A stretch of 64,000 bases of DNA from Streptomyces sp. NBC_00285 (lineage in GTDB: Bacteria; Actinomycetota; Actinomycetes; Streptomycetales; Streptomycetaceae), in assembly GCF_036174265.1 (NCBI RefSeq), contig NZ_CP108055.1, positions 2,914,001-2,978,000 on the forward strand, given 5' to 3'. Of the stretch, positions 46,426 through 54,276 are shown piece by piece. The stretch's first letter is position 1. Each line of letters begins with the position of its first letter. The position numbers and the translations under genes are program-made. Below the pieces are notes generated by a model. That model was given only the letters and a program-made list of their open reading frames with translations. It searched no databases and was not told the origin of the DNA.

Positions 46426-47196
46426 TCAGGCCCCGGCGGCCTCCCGCGTCCCGCCGAGCACGTGGAGCTGGGTGGCCACGGAGTGGAAGGCGGAGAGTTC
46501 GGCCGCCGCCTCCTCGAGCTTCAGCAGCGCTTCCAGGGCACCGGGCTCGGTGTCCACGAGCACGCCGGGGACGAGGTCGGCGAAGACCCGCACGCCGTGC
46601 ACGGCGCCCACGGTGAGGCCCGCGCCCTCGACGAGCGCGGTGAGCTGTTCGGCGGTGAAGCGGCGCGGCACGGGGTCGCCGTCGCCCCAGCGGCCGTCCG
46701 GGTCGTGGAGCGCCTGCCGGGCCTCCTTGAAGTGACCGGCCAGGGCCCGCGCGAGCACGGCGCCGCCGAGACCTGCGGCGAGCAGGCTGAGGACGCCCTC
46801 GGGGCGCAGGGCGGCCACCACGTTGGTCATGCCCTCGGCCGGGTCGTCCACGTACTCCAGGACGCCGTGGCACAGCACCACGTCGTAGGCGCCGCGCTCG
46901 GCCACGTCGAAGAGACCGTGGACATCGCCCTGGACACCCCGCACCCGGTCGGCGACACCCGCCTCCGCGGCGCGGCGCTCCAGCGCGAACAGCGCGTTGG
47001 GGCTGGGGTCGACGACGGTGACCCGGTGCCCGAGGCGGGCGAGGGGCACCGCGAAGTTGCCGCTGCCGCCTCCGGTGTCGAGGACGTCCAGCGCCTGGCG
47101 TCCCGTGGCCTTGACCCGGCGGTCGAGGGCGTCCTGGAGGACCTCCCAGACCACGGCGGTACGGAGGGAGGCGCGGGGTCGCAGCGGGTCCGGCAC
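46426..47196 (-). CDS. class I SAM-dependent methyltransferase
   Basis: The 256-aa protein starts at GTG 47196 (MPDPLRPRASLRTAVVWEVL). The SAM loop is VLDTGGGSGNFAVPLA; the acidic end of strand 2 is VVDPSPNA. Other motifs are VQGDVHGLFD and DVVLCHGVLEYVDDP. It resembles small-molecule or CmoA/UbiE-like methyltransferases; the acceptor cannot be assigned. It is on the same strand as the HEPN gene 283 nt upstream. Confidence 0.88.
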   Translation of the reverse strand: MPDPLRPRASLRTAVVWEVLQDALDRRVKATGRQALDVLDTGGGSGNFAVPLARLGHRVTVVDPSPNALFALERRAAEAGVADRVRGVQGDVHGLFDVAERGAYDVVLCHGVLEYVDDPAEGMTNVVAALRPEGVLSLLAAGLGGAVLARALAGHFKEARQALHDPDGRWGDGDPVPRRFTAEQLTALVEGAGLTVGAVHGVRVFADLVPGVLVDTEPGALEALLKLEEAAAELSAFHSVATQLHVLGGTREAAGA

Positions 47197-47479
47197 GGCA
47201 GTTGACTCCTCGGCGCGGCACCGCCTGTTGCACGGCGGAGCGGATCGGGGTGCCTCCCCGGCCGGGGGCGTGGACGGGGAAGGCTCAAGGCGCTCCCCAC
47301 CCTATTGCCTCGGGTACCGCGGCCGGTCATCGCAGCCCGGGCCACCGGGTACGTCCCACCCGGCCGGCCACGGGGGTGGATCGCGCGGTGATCCCGCCCG
47401 CCGGACCGAAGGTCGCCCCACCGCTGCGGTCACGGTCCCGGCCCTGGCCCTGGCTCCGACCGCGGCCCTGGCCGCCCGG

Positions 47480-48049
47480 TCAGCCCGCGTCCGGGAAGTC
47501 GCGGTGGGTGTCGCGGCCGGGCTCCTCCGGCCCGTCCGCGTCCTGGCGGGGCTGGGGCAGGACCGGCTGCAGCACCAGCATCCGCTCGACGAGGCGCAGG
47601 AACATCGCCACGTCACGTATGAGGTCGTCGGCGTCCCGGCGGCTCGCCGCGCCCTGGATGCCGGCCTCCGCGCGGGCGCGGCGCCGGGCCCCGGAGGCGA
47701 AGAGCCCGCTCCACTCGGCGAGTTCGGGCGCGATCTCCGGAAGGACTTCCCAGGCGCTGCGTATTTTGGCGCGGCGCCTGGACGTCGGTTCCGGGCGCCC
47801 CCGGGCGGCGAGCACGGCGGCCGCGGTGCGCAGGGCTGCGAGATGGGCCGTGGCATAGCGCTCGTTCGGCGTCTCCAGCGCCGAGGCCTCGTCGAGGCCG
47901 GCACGGGCCTGGGCGAGCAGGTCGAGGGCGGCGGGCGGGGCGGTCGCCCGGCGCAGCACGGGGTGTACGTCGCTCGCCGGGCCGGTCAGTGAGGGGGCAG
48001 GGCCGGTGGCGCGGCGCCGACGGGCGGCGGCTGCGTGGTAGCTGGCCAT
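47480..48049 (-). CDS. HEPN-domain protein of the SAV_6107 type
   Basis: The 189-aa protein starts at ATG 48049 with GGAGG nine bases upstream. It is mostly helical; the segment NERYATAHLAALRTAAA carries an Arg-x4-His pattern, the HEPN ribonuclease-type motif. A second helical half has RRDADDLIRDVAMFLRLVE, and the C-terminus is Pro/Asp-rich. I recall this as an actinobacterial HEPN family. No nucleotidyltransferase partner lies nearby, so a toxin-antitoxin role is not supported. It diverges from the ABC-like operon. Confidence 0.78.
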   Translation of the reverse strand: MASYHAAAARRRRATGPAPSLTGPASDVHPVLRRATAPPAALDLLAQARAGLDEASALETPNERYATAHLAALRTAAAVLAARGRPEPTSRRRAKIRSAWEVLPEIAPELAEWSGLFASGARRRARAEAGIQGAASRRDADDLIRDVAMFLRLVERMLVLQPVLPQPRQDADGPEEPGRDTHRDFPDAG

Positions 48050-48183
48050 GACGAACCTCCTGTCGTCTGGTTGACGGCACATCGCGCTACGGAGTGCCGT
48101 ATGTGCCCATCGTGAGGTATGCCACTGACAATCCGTTCTGACCTGGTCTTTTGCTTCGATCGAAGGTTCGGGTTAGTTTTTGC

Positions 48184-48197
48184 ACTGACCAGTCAGT
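48184..48197. promoter_or_regulatory. TetR-type operator upstream of the ABC-like/YhgE/TetR operon
   Basis: ACTGAC-CA-GTCAGT is a perfect palindrome centred 46 nt before the start of the ABC-like gene. An extra ACTGACAATC half-site-like copy is at 48124-48133. The operon's third gene encodes a TetR regulator, so autoregulation here is the simplest reading. Confidence 0.65.
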
Positions 48198-48236
48198 TCA
48201 AAAAGTTTCGGGTTCAAGAGGATCAGGGGGGTGGCC

Positions 48237-48995
48237 GTGGACGGAGTCGCTGTGACGGCCGAGGGTTTCGGGTTGAAGGGGCCCCGCGGCTGGGCGTTCC
48301 GCGGGATCGACCTCGCCGCGGAGCCCGGTGCGTTGATCGCCGTCGAGGGGCCCTCGGGGTCCGGCCGTACGAGCCTGCTGCTCGCGCTCACCGGACGGAT
48401 GAAGGCCACCGAGGGAACCGCGACCGTGGGTGGAGCACAGCTCCCGAAGCAGCTCGCGGCGGTGCGCCGGTTCAGCGCGCCCGCGCATGTCGCCGGGGTC
48501 ACCGACCTCGACCCGGCACTGACCGTGGGCGAGCACCTGCGCGAACGGGCGCTGTTGCAGCACCGGTTCGGCGACTCGGTGCGCGCGCTGCTACGGCCGC
48601 GCGGGGGGCGTACGGCCGAGGCGAAGCTGCGCGTCGACACCGCGCTGACGGCCGCCGGGCTCGACCGGGAGACGTTGCCCAAGGGCGCGCGGACCGCCGT
48701 ACGCGATCTGGAGCGGCTGGAGGCCCTGCGGCTGTCGATCGCCCTGGCCCTGATCGGCCGCCCGGGGCTGCTCGCCGTGGACGACCTGGACCTGAAGCTG
48801 TCCGACGCCGAGCGGGCCGAGGCCTGGGCGCTGCTCAGGTCCCTCGCCACGGCCGGGACGACGGTCGTGGCGGTGTGCAGCGAGGCCCCGGCGGACGCCG
48901 TGACGGTGTCCACGCGACCTGAGCCCGGAGAGGACACACAGCCCGGGACACGGAAGGAGGAAGCCGATGCGCTCGCCGCGACTGGCCGCGCTTGA
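48237..48995 (+). CDS. ABC-ATPase-like protein with degenerate nucleotide site
   Basis: The 252-aa protein starts at GTG 48237, six bases after a G-rich ribosome site; GTG 48231 is a less likely alternative. The fold is that of an ABC ATPase. However Walker A is GPSGSGRT (residues 38-45), with Arg44 in place of the essential Lys. The LSGGQ signature is not recognisable (AVRDLERLEALRLS stands there), and the catalytic Glu after Walker B is Asp (LLAVDDLDLKLS). ATP hydrolysis is therefore doubtful. It overlaps the YhgE/Pip gene by 29 nt and probably supports that protein. Confidence 0.85.
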   Translation: MDGVAVTAEGFGLKGPRGWAFRGIDLAAEPGALIAVEGPSGSGRTSLLLALTGRMKATEGTATVGGAQLPKQLAAVRRFSAPAHVAGVTDLDPALTVGEHLRERALLQHRFGDSVRALLRPRGGRTAEAKLRVDTALTAAGLDRETLPKGARTAVRDLERLEALRLSIALALIGRPGLLAVDDLDLKLSDAERAEAWALLRSLATAGTTVVAVCSEAPADAVTVSTRPEPGEDTQPGTRKEEADALAATGRA

Positions 48996-51051
48996 GCTGC
49001 GCCGATTCGGCAGGGGGAAGCTGCCGCGTGCCGCCCTGGTGGCCCTGCTGGTGCTGCCGCTGCTGTACGGCGCCCTGTATCTGTGGTCCTTCTGGGACCC
49101 CTACGGCCGCCTGGACCGCATCCCGGTCGCCCTCGTGAACGACGACAAGGGCGCCACCGCCGACGGCAGCAGACTCGCCGCTGGCGACCAGATCACCAAG
49201 GGGCTGCGGGACAGTCAGGTCTTCGACTGGCACCAGGTGAGCGCCACCGAGGCTCGGGAGGGCGTCGAGGACGGCAGGTACTACCTGTCGCTCACCATGC
49301 CGGCCGACTTCAGCCGCCGGATCGCCTCCAGCGCGGGTGACTCCCCCGAGACGGGCGCACTCCAGGTCCGTACGAACGACGCCAACAACTACATCGTCGG
49401 GCAGATCTCGCGGACGGTCTTCGCCGAGGTCCGCCAGGCCGCGTCCACCAAGGCCTCACGGTCCTTCCTGGACCGGATCTTCATCTCCTTCTCCGACATC
49501 CACGGCGCCACGGTGAAGGCCGCGAACGGGGCCGACGACCTGGAAGGCGGCATCGGCAAGGCGGAACAGGGCTCCGAGGATCTCGCCTCCGGTCTGACGA
49601 AGGCCCGACAGGGCAGCTCCCGGCTCTCCGACGGACTGACGAGGCTCGACACCGGCTCGGGTGACCTGGCCGACGGGGCACAGCAGGTCGCCGACGGCAC
49701 CCGGACACTCGCCGGGAAGGTCAACGGGGTCGCGGACAAGGTGGGTCCCTTCCTCCGGGACAACGAGAAGACCATCGGCGACACGGCCAGGCTCGTCGCC
49801 GACTCTGCCGGAGTCGTCCGCCACAACCTGGACACGCTGGTGAGGACCGCTCCAGCGGCCGCCAAGGGCGCGCACACGGCCGCCGACACACTGAACGCCG
49901 TCTACAAGGCGCGCTGCACGGACCCGGTACTGCCTGACGCCGCCTGCGCCGACCTGAAGAAGGCGCGGCAGGCCGCCGACGACGTGGCGAAGGTCGCCGA
50001 CGACGTCGACGCACTGGTCGCCGACCAGAACGGCGACCTCAAGAAGCTCGACGGACAACTGGCCACCCTCCAGCAGCAGGCCCGAACGCTCGCCGACCGG
50101 GCGCCCCGGCTCTCCGAGGACCTCGACGACGCCGTATCGAAGATCAACAAGCTGAACGAGGGCGCGGTCAAGGTCGCCGCCGGAGCCAGGACGCTCCACA
50201 CGGGCCTCGGCACCGCGCGCACCGGCGCGCAGGACCTGGACGAGGGTGTCGGCCGTCTCAAGACCGGTGCCGACGACCTGAGCGGCGGTATGTACAAGCT
50301 CGCCGACGGCTCCGGGAAGCTCTCCGACGGTCTGCACGACGGCGCCTCGCAGATCCCCGACTACGACAGGAAGGACCGCGACCAGCGCACCGACGTGATG
50401 GCCGACCCGGTCCAGCTGGTCTCCAGGGACCTGCACAAGGCACCGAACTACGGCACCGGTTTCGCCCCGTACTTCATCCCGCTGTCCTTGTGGGTGGGCG
50501 CGATGGTGGCGTACATGCTGATCACGCCGATGAACCGGCGTGCGCTCGCCGCCGGTGCCCCGGCCTGGCGGATCGCGCTGGCGGGCTGGCTGCCGGTGCT
50601 GGCGATCGGGGTGCTCCAGACGGTGGCCCTGATGTCGGTGCTGCACTGGGCGGTCGGCCTGCAGATGGTGCGGGCGGCCGGGACAGTGGGCTTCCTGTTC
50701 CTGGTCACGGCGTGCTTCGCGGCGATCGTCCAATGGCTGAACGCACGCTTCGGAGCGGCGGGCCGCATCCTCGTCCTCGCCCTCCTGATGCTCCAGCTGA
50801 CCTCGGCTGGCGGCACCTACCCCGTCCAGACGAGTCCCGGTTTCTTCAACGCGCTCCACCCGTTCCTGCCCATGAGTTACGTCGTCGAGGCCCTCAGGAG
50901 GCTCATCACGGGCGGTGGTCTGACTCCGGTGTGGCACGCGTGCGTGGTGCTCGTCGCCTTCACCGCGGGCGCCCTCGCCCTGACCGCCCTGTCGGCCCGC
51001 CGACGGCAGGTGTGGACACTGGACCGGCTGCACCCGGAGCTGACCCTGTGA
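48967..51051 (+). CDS. YhgE/Pip-family membrane protein (ABC-2-type permease-like)
   Basis: The 694-aa protein starts at ATG 48967 after AAGGAGGAAGCCG, inside the end of the ABC-like gene. One N-terminal helix (about 22-42) and the YhgE domain (VALVNDDKGATADG, KGLRDSQVFDWHQVS) precede a long extracytoplasmic helical region (about 185-460). This has DxxxGxxxLxxG-type spacing (LADGAQQVADG, LSGGMYKLADG). Five helices near the C-terminus (about 495-680) form the ABC-2-like core. The family includes phage receptor Pip and small-molecule efflux components. The TetR gene follows with a 4-nt overlap. Confidence 0.93.
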   Translation: MRSPRLAALELRRFGRGKLPRAALVALLVLPLLYGALYLWSFWDPYGRLDRIPVALVNDDKGATADGSRLAAGDQITKGLRDSQVFDWHQVSATEAREGVEDGRYYLSLTMPADFSRRIASSAGDSPETGALQVRTNDANNYIVGQISRTVFAEVRQAASTKASRSFLDRIFISFSDIHGATVKAANGADDLEGGIGKAEQGSEDLASGLTKARQGSSRLSDGLTRLDTGSGDLADGAQQVADGTRTLAGKVNGVADKVGPFLRDNEKTIGDTARLVADSAGVVRHNLDTLVRTAPAAAKGAHTAADTLNAVYKARCTDPVLPDAACADLKKARQAADDVAKVADDVDALVADQNGDLKKLDGQLATLQQQARTLADRAPRLSEDLDDAVSKINKLNEGAVKVAAGARTLHTGLGTARTGAQDLDEGVGRLKTGADDLSGGMYKLADGSGKLSDGLHDGASQIPDYDRKDRDQRTDVMADPVQLVSRDLHKAPNYGTGFAPYFIPLSLWVGAMVAYMLITPMNRRALAAGAPAWRIALAGWLPVLAIGVLQTVALMSVLHWAVGLQMVRAAGTVGFLFLVTACFAAIVQWLNARFGAAGRILVLALLMLQLTSAGGTYPVQTSPGFFNALHPFLPMSYVVEALRRLITGGGLTPVWHACVVLVAFTAGALALTALSARRRQVWTLDRLHPELTL

Positions 51052-51731
51052 GCCCTTCCGTGAGCTCGGGGGCCGCCTCACCTGTGAGAATCAGAAGCAT
51101 GGAAAGCAGCAGCGCCAGGGCGGGCGTCAGTACGCGCCGCGAGGCCACCCGGCAGAAGCTCTACGAGGCGGCCGTCACGCTCATCGCCGAGCAGGGCTTC
51201 TCCGCCACCACGGTCGATGAGATCGCCGAGCGGGCCGGGGTCGCGAAGGGCACGGTCTACTACAACTTCGCGAGCAAGTCCGTCCTCTTCGAGGAGTTGC
51301 TGCGGCACGGCGTGGGTCTCCTCACTGCCTCCCTGAGGGAGGCGGCCGAGAGCACGGCACGCGCGGGCGGCGGCAAGGTGGACGCCCTGGACGCGATGAT
51401 CCGGGCCGGCCTGGTGTTCATCGACCGCTATCCGGCCTTCACCCAGCTCTACGTCGCCGAGCTGTGGCGTACCAACAGGGCCTGGCAGTCCACGCTCATG
51501 GTGGTCCGTCAGCAGGCCGTGGCGGTGGTGGAGGACGTGCTGCGCGAGGGCATCGAGAACGGCGAGTTCAGCGACGAGATCGACGTCCCACTCTCCGCCG
51601 CCGCCCTGGTCGGCATGGTCCTGGTGGCCGCCCTGGACTGGCAGGCGTTCCAGCCCGAGCGCTCCCTGGACGACGTGCACGCGGCGCTGTCGCGGCTGCT
51701 TCAGGGGCGGGTGAGCGGGCGCCGGGGATGA
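51048..51731 (+). CDS. TetR-family transcriptional regulator
   Basis: The 227-aa protein is taken from GTG 51048, which overlaps the YhgE stop by 4 nt and follows GGAG; ATG 51099 is the alternative (210 aa). The N-terminal helix-turn-helix is clear: TRQKLYEAAVTLIAEQGFSATTVDEIAERAGVAKGTVYYNF, split across helices 1-4. The C-terminal ligand domain is helical. It likely represses its own operon at the palindrome 48184-48197. The inducer is unknown. Confidence 0.93.
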   Translation: MSPSVSSGAASPVRIRSMESSSARAGVSTRREATRQKLYEAAVTLIAEQGFSATTVDEIAERAGVAKGTVYYNFASKSVLFEELLRHGVGLLTASLREAAESTARAGGGKVDALDAMIRAGLVFIDRYPAFTQLYVAELWRTNRAWQSTLMVVRQQAVAVVEDVLREGIENGEFSDEIDVPLSAAALVGMVLVAALDWQAFQPERSLDDVHAALSRLLQGRVSGRRG

Positions 51732-51736
51732 TGGAC

Positions 51737-51794
51737 GAAGGCGCCGGTCCGCTGTGGCCGCGTCCCCCGCGGGCCACCTCGAACCGGCGCCTTC
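51737..51794 (+). terminator. long hairpin after the TetR gene
   Basis: GAAGGCGCCGGT pairs with ACCGGCGCCTTC, with an inner GTGGCC/GGCCAC helix. It starts 6 nt after the tetR stop and marks the end of the operon. Confidence 0.82.
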
Positions 51795-52101
51795 TCGTGC
51801 TTCCCCGTTTCCCCCGTGCCCCCGTCGGGCCCCGCGCGGTCGTTCCCCCGGATCCGGGGATCCCCCGTGCCTCGCTCCCGCCGGCCTCGGCCGACGGAAG
51901 GAGCGGATCCGGGGCGGCTCCGTTCCGGCGCCCCGTGTCGCCGGTGCCGGAGCCGTTCCCCTTCGCCGTGGCTCAACTCTCTCGTCCGCGCAGGCCGCAG
52001 CCCATCCGCGCGCGTACTCATCTCACCCCCTAGGTACGGATACTCAGTCGTCCGCACTCAACCCCAGGACTCCTTGTCGCCGACTGGTTACGATCGCGTC
52101 C
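51795..52101. other. intergenic stretch before the DUF4126 gene
   Basis: No ribosome site or biased reading frame supports a gene in this 307-nt stretch, despite several open frames. A TACGAT at about 52089 could be the -10 of the DUF4126 gene. Nothing else is recognised. Confidence 0.5.
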
Positions 52102-52716
52102 GTGTCCGTACTCCCCTTGGTGTTCACCAGTGGCTGGGCCAGCGGTGTCAACGCGTACGCGGTGGTGCTGCTGCTCGGCGTGTTCGGCGCGACCGGGCTG
52201 AGCGACGACGTCCCGGAGACCCTTCAGCGCCCCGAGGTCCTCGTCGCGGCGGGCGTGCTGTTCCTCTGCGAGGCGGTGGCCGACAAGATCCCGTACGTCG
52301 ACTCCGCGTGGGACACGGTGCACACCGTGGTCCGGCCGGTCGCGGGCGCATGGGTCGGGGCGCTGCTCGCCGGGCAGAGCGGTTCGCTCTCCGACGTGGC
52401 GGCGGGCCTGATCGGCGGTTCGACGGCGCTGGCCAGCCATACGGTCAAGGCGGGCACCAGGATGGCCGTCAACGCCTCCCCCGAGCCGTTCAGCAACATC
52501 GTCCTGAGCCTGGCCGAGGATCTCGGCGTCGGCGGCATCGTCACGTTCGCGATGTTCCACCCGCAGGCGGCCGCGGTCATCGCGGGTGTGCTGCTGGTGG
52601 CCGGCCTGACGGTGCTCTTCTTCCTGATCTCCCGCATCCGCAGGTTCCGGCGCCGCAGGGCCCAGCGCCGGGAGGAGAGACGCCTCGTGGCGCGGACGGG
52701 ACGACCACCCGGCTGA
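52102..52716 (+). CDS. DUF4126 family membrane protein
   Basis: The 204-aa protein starts at GTG 52102. There is no good ribosome site, but TACGAT lies about 8 nt upstream, so a leaderless mRNA is possible. It opens with the DUF4126 motif FTSGWASGVNAYAVVLLLGVFG. About four to five membrane helices include the C-terminal AAAVIAGVLLVAGLTVLFFLI. A very Arg-rich cytoplasmic tail ends the protein. The family has no known function. Confidence 0.88.
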   Translation: MSVLPLVFTSGWASGVNAYAVVLLLGVFGATGLSDDVPETLQRPEVLVAAGVLFLCEAVADKIPYVDSAWDTVHTVVRPVAGAWVGALLAGQSGSLSDVAAGLIGGSTALASHTVKAGTRMAVNASPEPFSNIVLSLAEDLGVGGIVTFAMFHPQAAAVIAGVLLVAGLTVLFFLISRIRRFRRRRAQRREERRLVARTGRPPG

Positions 52717-52761
52717 CCGGGCGTGGCCGGAGTGTCAGTGGGGGTCGATAAAGTCGCAGGC

Positions 52762-54264
52762 ATGGCAAGGATTGCGGTGATCGGCGCCGGGATGGGCGCG
52801 ATGGCAGCCGCTGCCCGGCTGGCCGTCGCGGGCCACCAGGTGGCGGTGTACGAGCGTACGGAGACGTACGGCGGGGCGGTGCGCCGTTTCGAGCGGGACG
52901 GCTTCGCCTTCGACACCGGACCGGGGCTGCTCACGCTGCCCGCGGTCTACCGCGATCTGTTCGTCAAGACCGGCAAGGAGCCGCTGGAGTCGGCCGTCGA
53001 GCTGGTCCAGGTCGACCCGTCGTCGCGGCATGTCTTCACGGACGGAACCGAGGTGTCCCTGCCGAACGCCTCCCGCGCGGGCGTGGTCGCCGCTCTGGAC
53101 GAAGCCCTCGGCGCGGGCGCGGGCGGACGCTGGGGCGACTTCCTGATCCGGGCCCGCGAGGCCTGGGACCGTACCCGCAGGCCGCTCCTGGAGGAGCCGC
53201 TGTGGCCCAACTGGCCGGTGCTGATGGACGAGCCCTATCCGGCGGTGCCGCACAAGCGGCGGCTGCGCACCCGGCGCGCCTGCACTCTGTACGAGATCGG
53301 TGCGTGGGAGCTGCGCGACCCGCGCCTCGCGGCCCTGCTGGACGGCCACGCGCTCGCGTACGGCGTCGACCCCGGTACCGCTCCGGCGAGCGCGGCGATC
53401 CTGCCGTACATGGAGCACGCCTTCGGGACCTGGTATGTGCGCGGCGGCATGCGGGAGTTGGCGCGCGCGGTGTACGAGCGGTGCGTTCAGCGCAGGGTCG
53501 AGTTCCACTTCGGCGCCGAGGTGACCGCCGTTCTGGAGAAGGACGGCCGCCCGGCGGGGGTGGAGTTCGCCGACGGGACGGTCGCGGAGGCGGACACCGT
53601 CGTCGGCACCGGGCCCTGGCGGCTGCGCGGGCTCGTGCCGGGCCGCGAGCTCTACGGCGCGAAGGACGTCCCTCCCGACGGCGAGGACCTGCACCCGGGC
53701 CGGGTGGTGGTGTGCCTCGCGCTGCGGGGCGCGCGGGACCCGCACGCCGTGCACCGCACGGTGGTGTACGGCCCCGAGCCCGGGGACGAGTTGGACCTGT
53801 TCCGGCACGGTGAGATGCCGGAACCCACCGTGCGGGTGGACCGGCCGGACGACCCTGCCCTGCGTCCCGACGCGGAGCACGAGTCGGTGGTGCTGACGGC
53901 GACGGTGCCGTGCGGGCGCGGGCACGACTGGGCCACGCCGTCGGTCGTCGACGCCTTCGCGGACAAGATGGTCGCCGCCGCGGAGCGGGCGCTGCCGGGG
54001 CTGCGTGAGCGGGTGCTGTGGCGCGAGGTGCGGACGCCCGTGCACACCGAGCGGGAGACGGGTGCCGAGGGCGGTGCCGTTCCGCCGCCCTCACTGGCGG
54101 GTGGTGAAGGCACCCTGCACCCGTCCAACAGCACAGCGATGCCGGGCCTGTTCACGGCCGGAGGCTGGTCACATCCCGGCGGGGGCCTCCCCCACGCCGG
54201 GATGTCGGGCGCGCTGGTGGCCGGGCTGATCGTGGAGGGGCCGGAGTTCCGCGGTTCTCAGTGA
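52762..54264 (+). CDS. phytoene desaturase-like (CrtI-type) FAD oxidoreductase
   Basis: The 500-aa protein starts at ATG 52762, with TAAAGT nine bases upstream, suggesting a leaderless transcript. The FAD-binding GxGxxG is IAVIGAGMGAMAAAARLA, then YERTETYGGAVRR, DTGPGLLTLP and the C-terminal FAD segment GLFTAGGWSHPGGGLPHAGMSGALVAG. This is the CrtI/amine-oxidase family. No carotenoid genes are nearby, so the substrate is open. It converges with the Y/Q/G-rich membrane protein gene. Confidence 0.9.
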   Translation: MARIAVIGAGMGAMAAAARLAVAGHQVAVYERTETYGGAVRRFERDGFAFDTGPGLLTLPAVYRDLFVKTGKEPLESAVELVQVDPSSRHVFTDGTEVSLPNASRAGVVAALDEALGAGAGGRWGDFLIRAREAWDRTRRPLLEEPLWPNWPVLMDEPYPAVPHKRRLRTRRACTLYEIGAWELRDPRLAALLDGHALAYGVDPGTAPASAAILPYMEHAFGTWYVRGGMRELARAVYERCVQRRVEFHFGAEVTAVLEKDGRPAGVEFADGTVAEADTVVGTGPWRLRGLVPGRELYGAKDVPPDGEDLHPGRVVVCLALRGARDPHAVHRTVVYGPEPGDELDLFRHGEMPEPTVRVDRPDDPALRPDAEHESVVLTATVPCGRGHDWATPSVVDAFADKMVAAAERALPGLRERVLWREVRTPVHTERETGAEGGAVPPPSLAGGEGTLHPSNSTAMPGLFTAGGWSHPGGGLPHAGMSGALVAGLIVEGPEFRGSQ

Positions 54265-54276
54265 GGAGCCGCGGGA

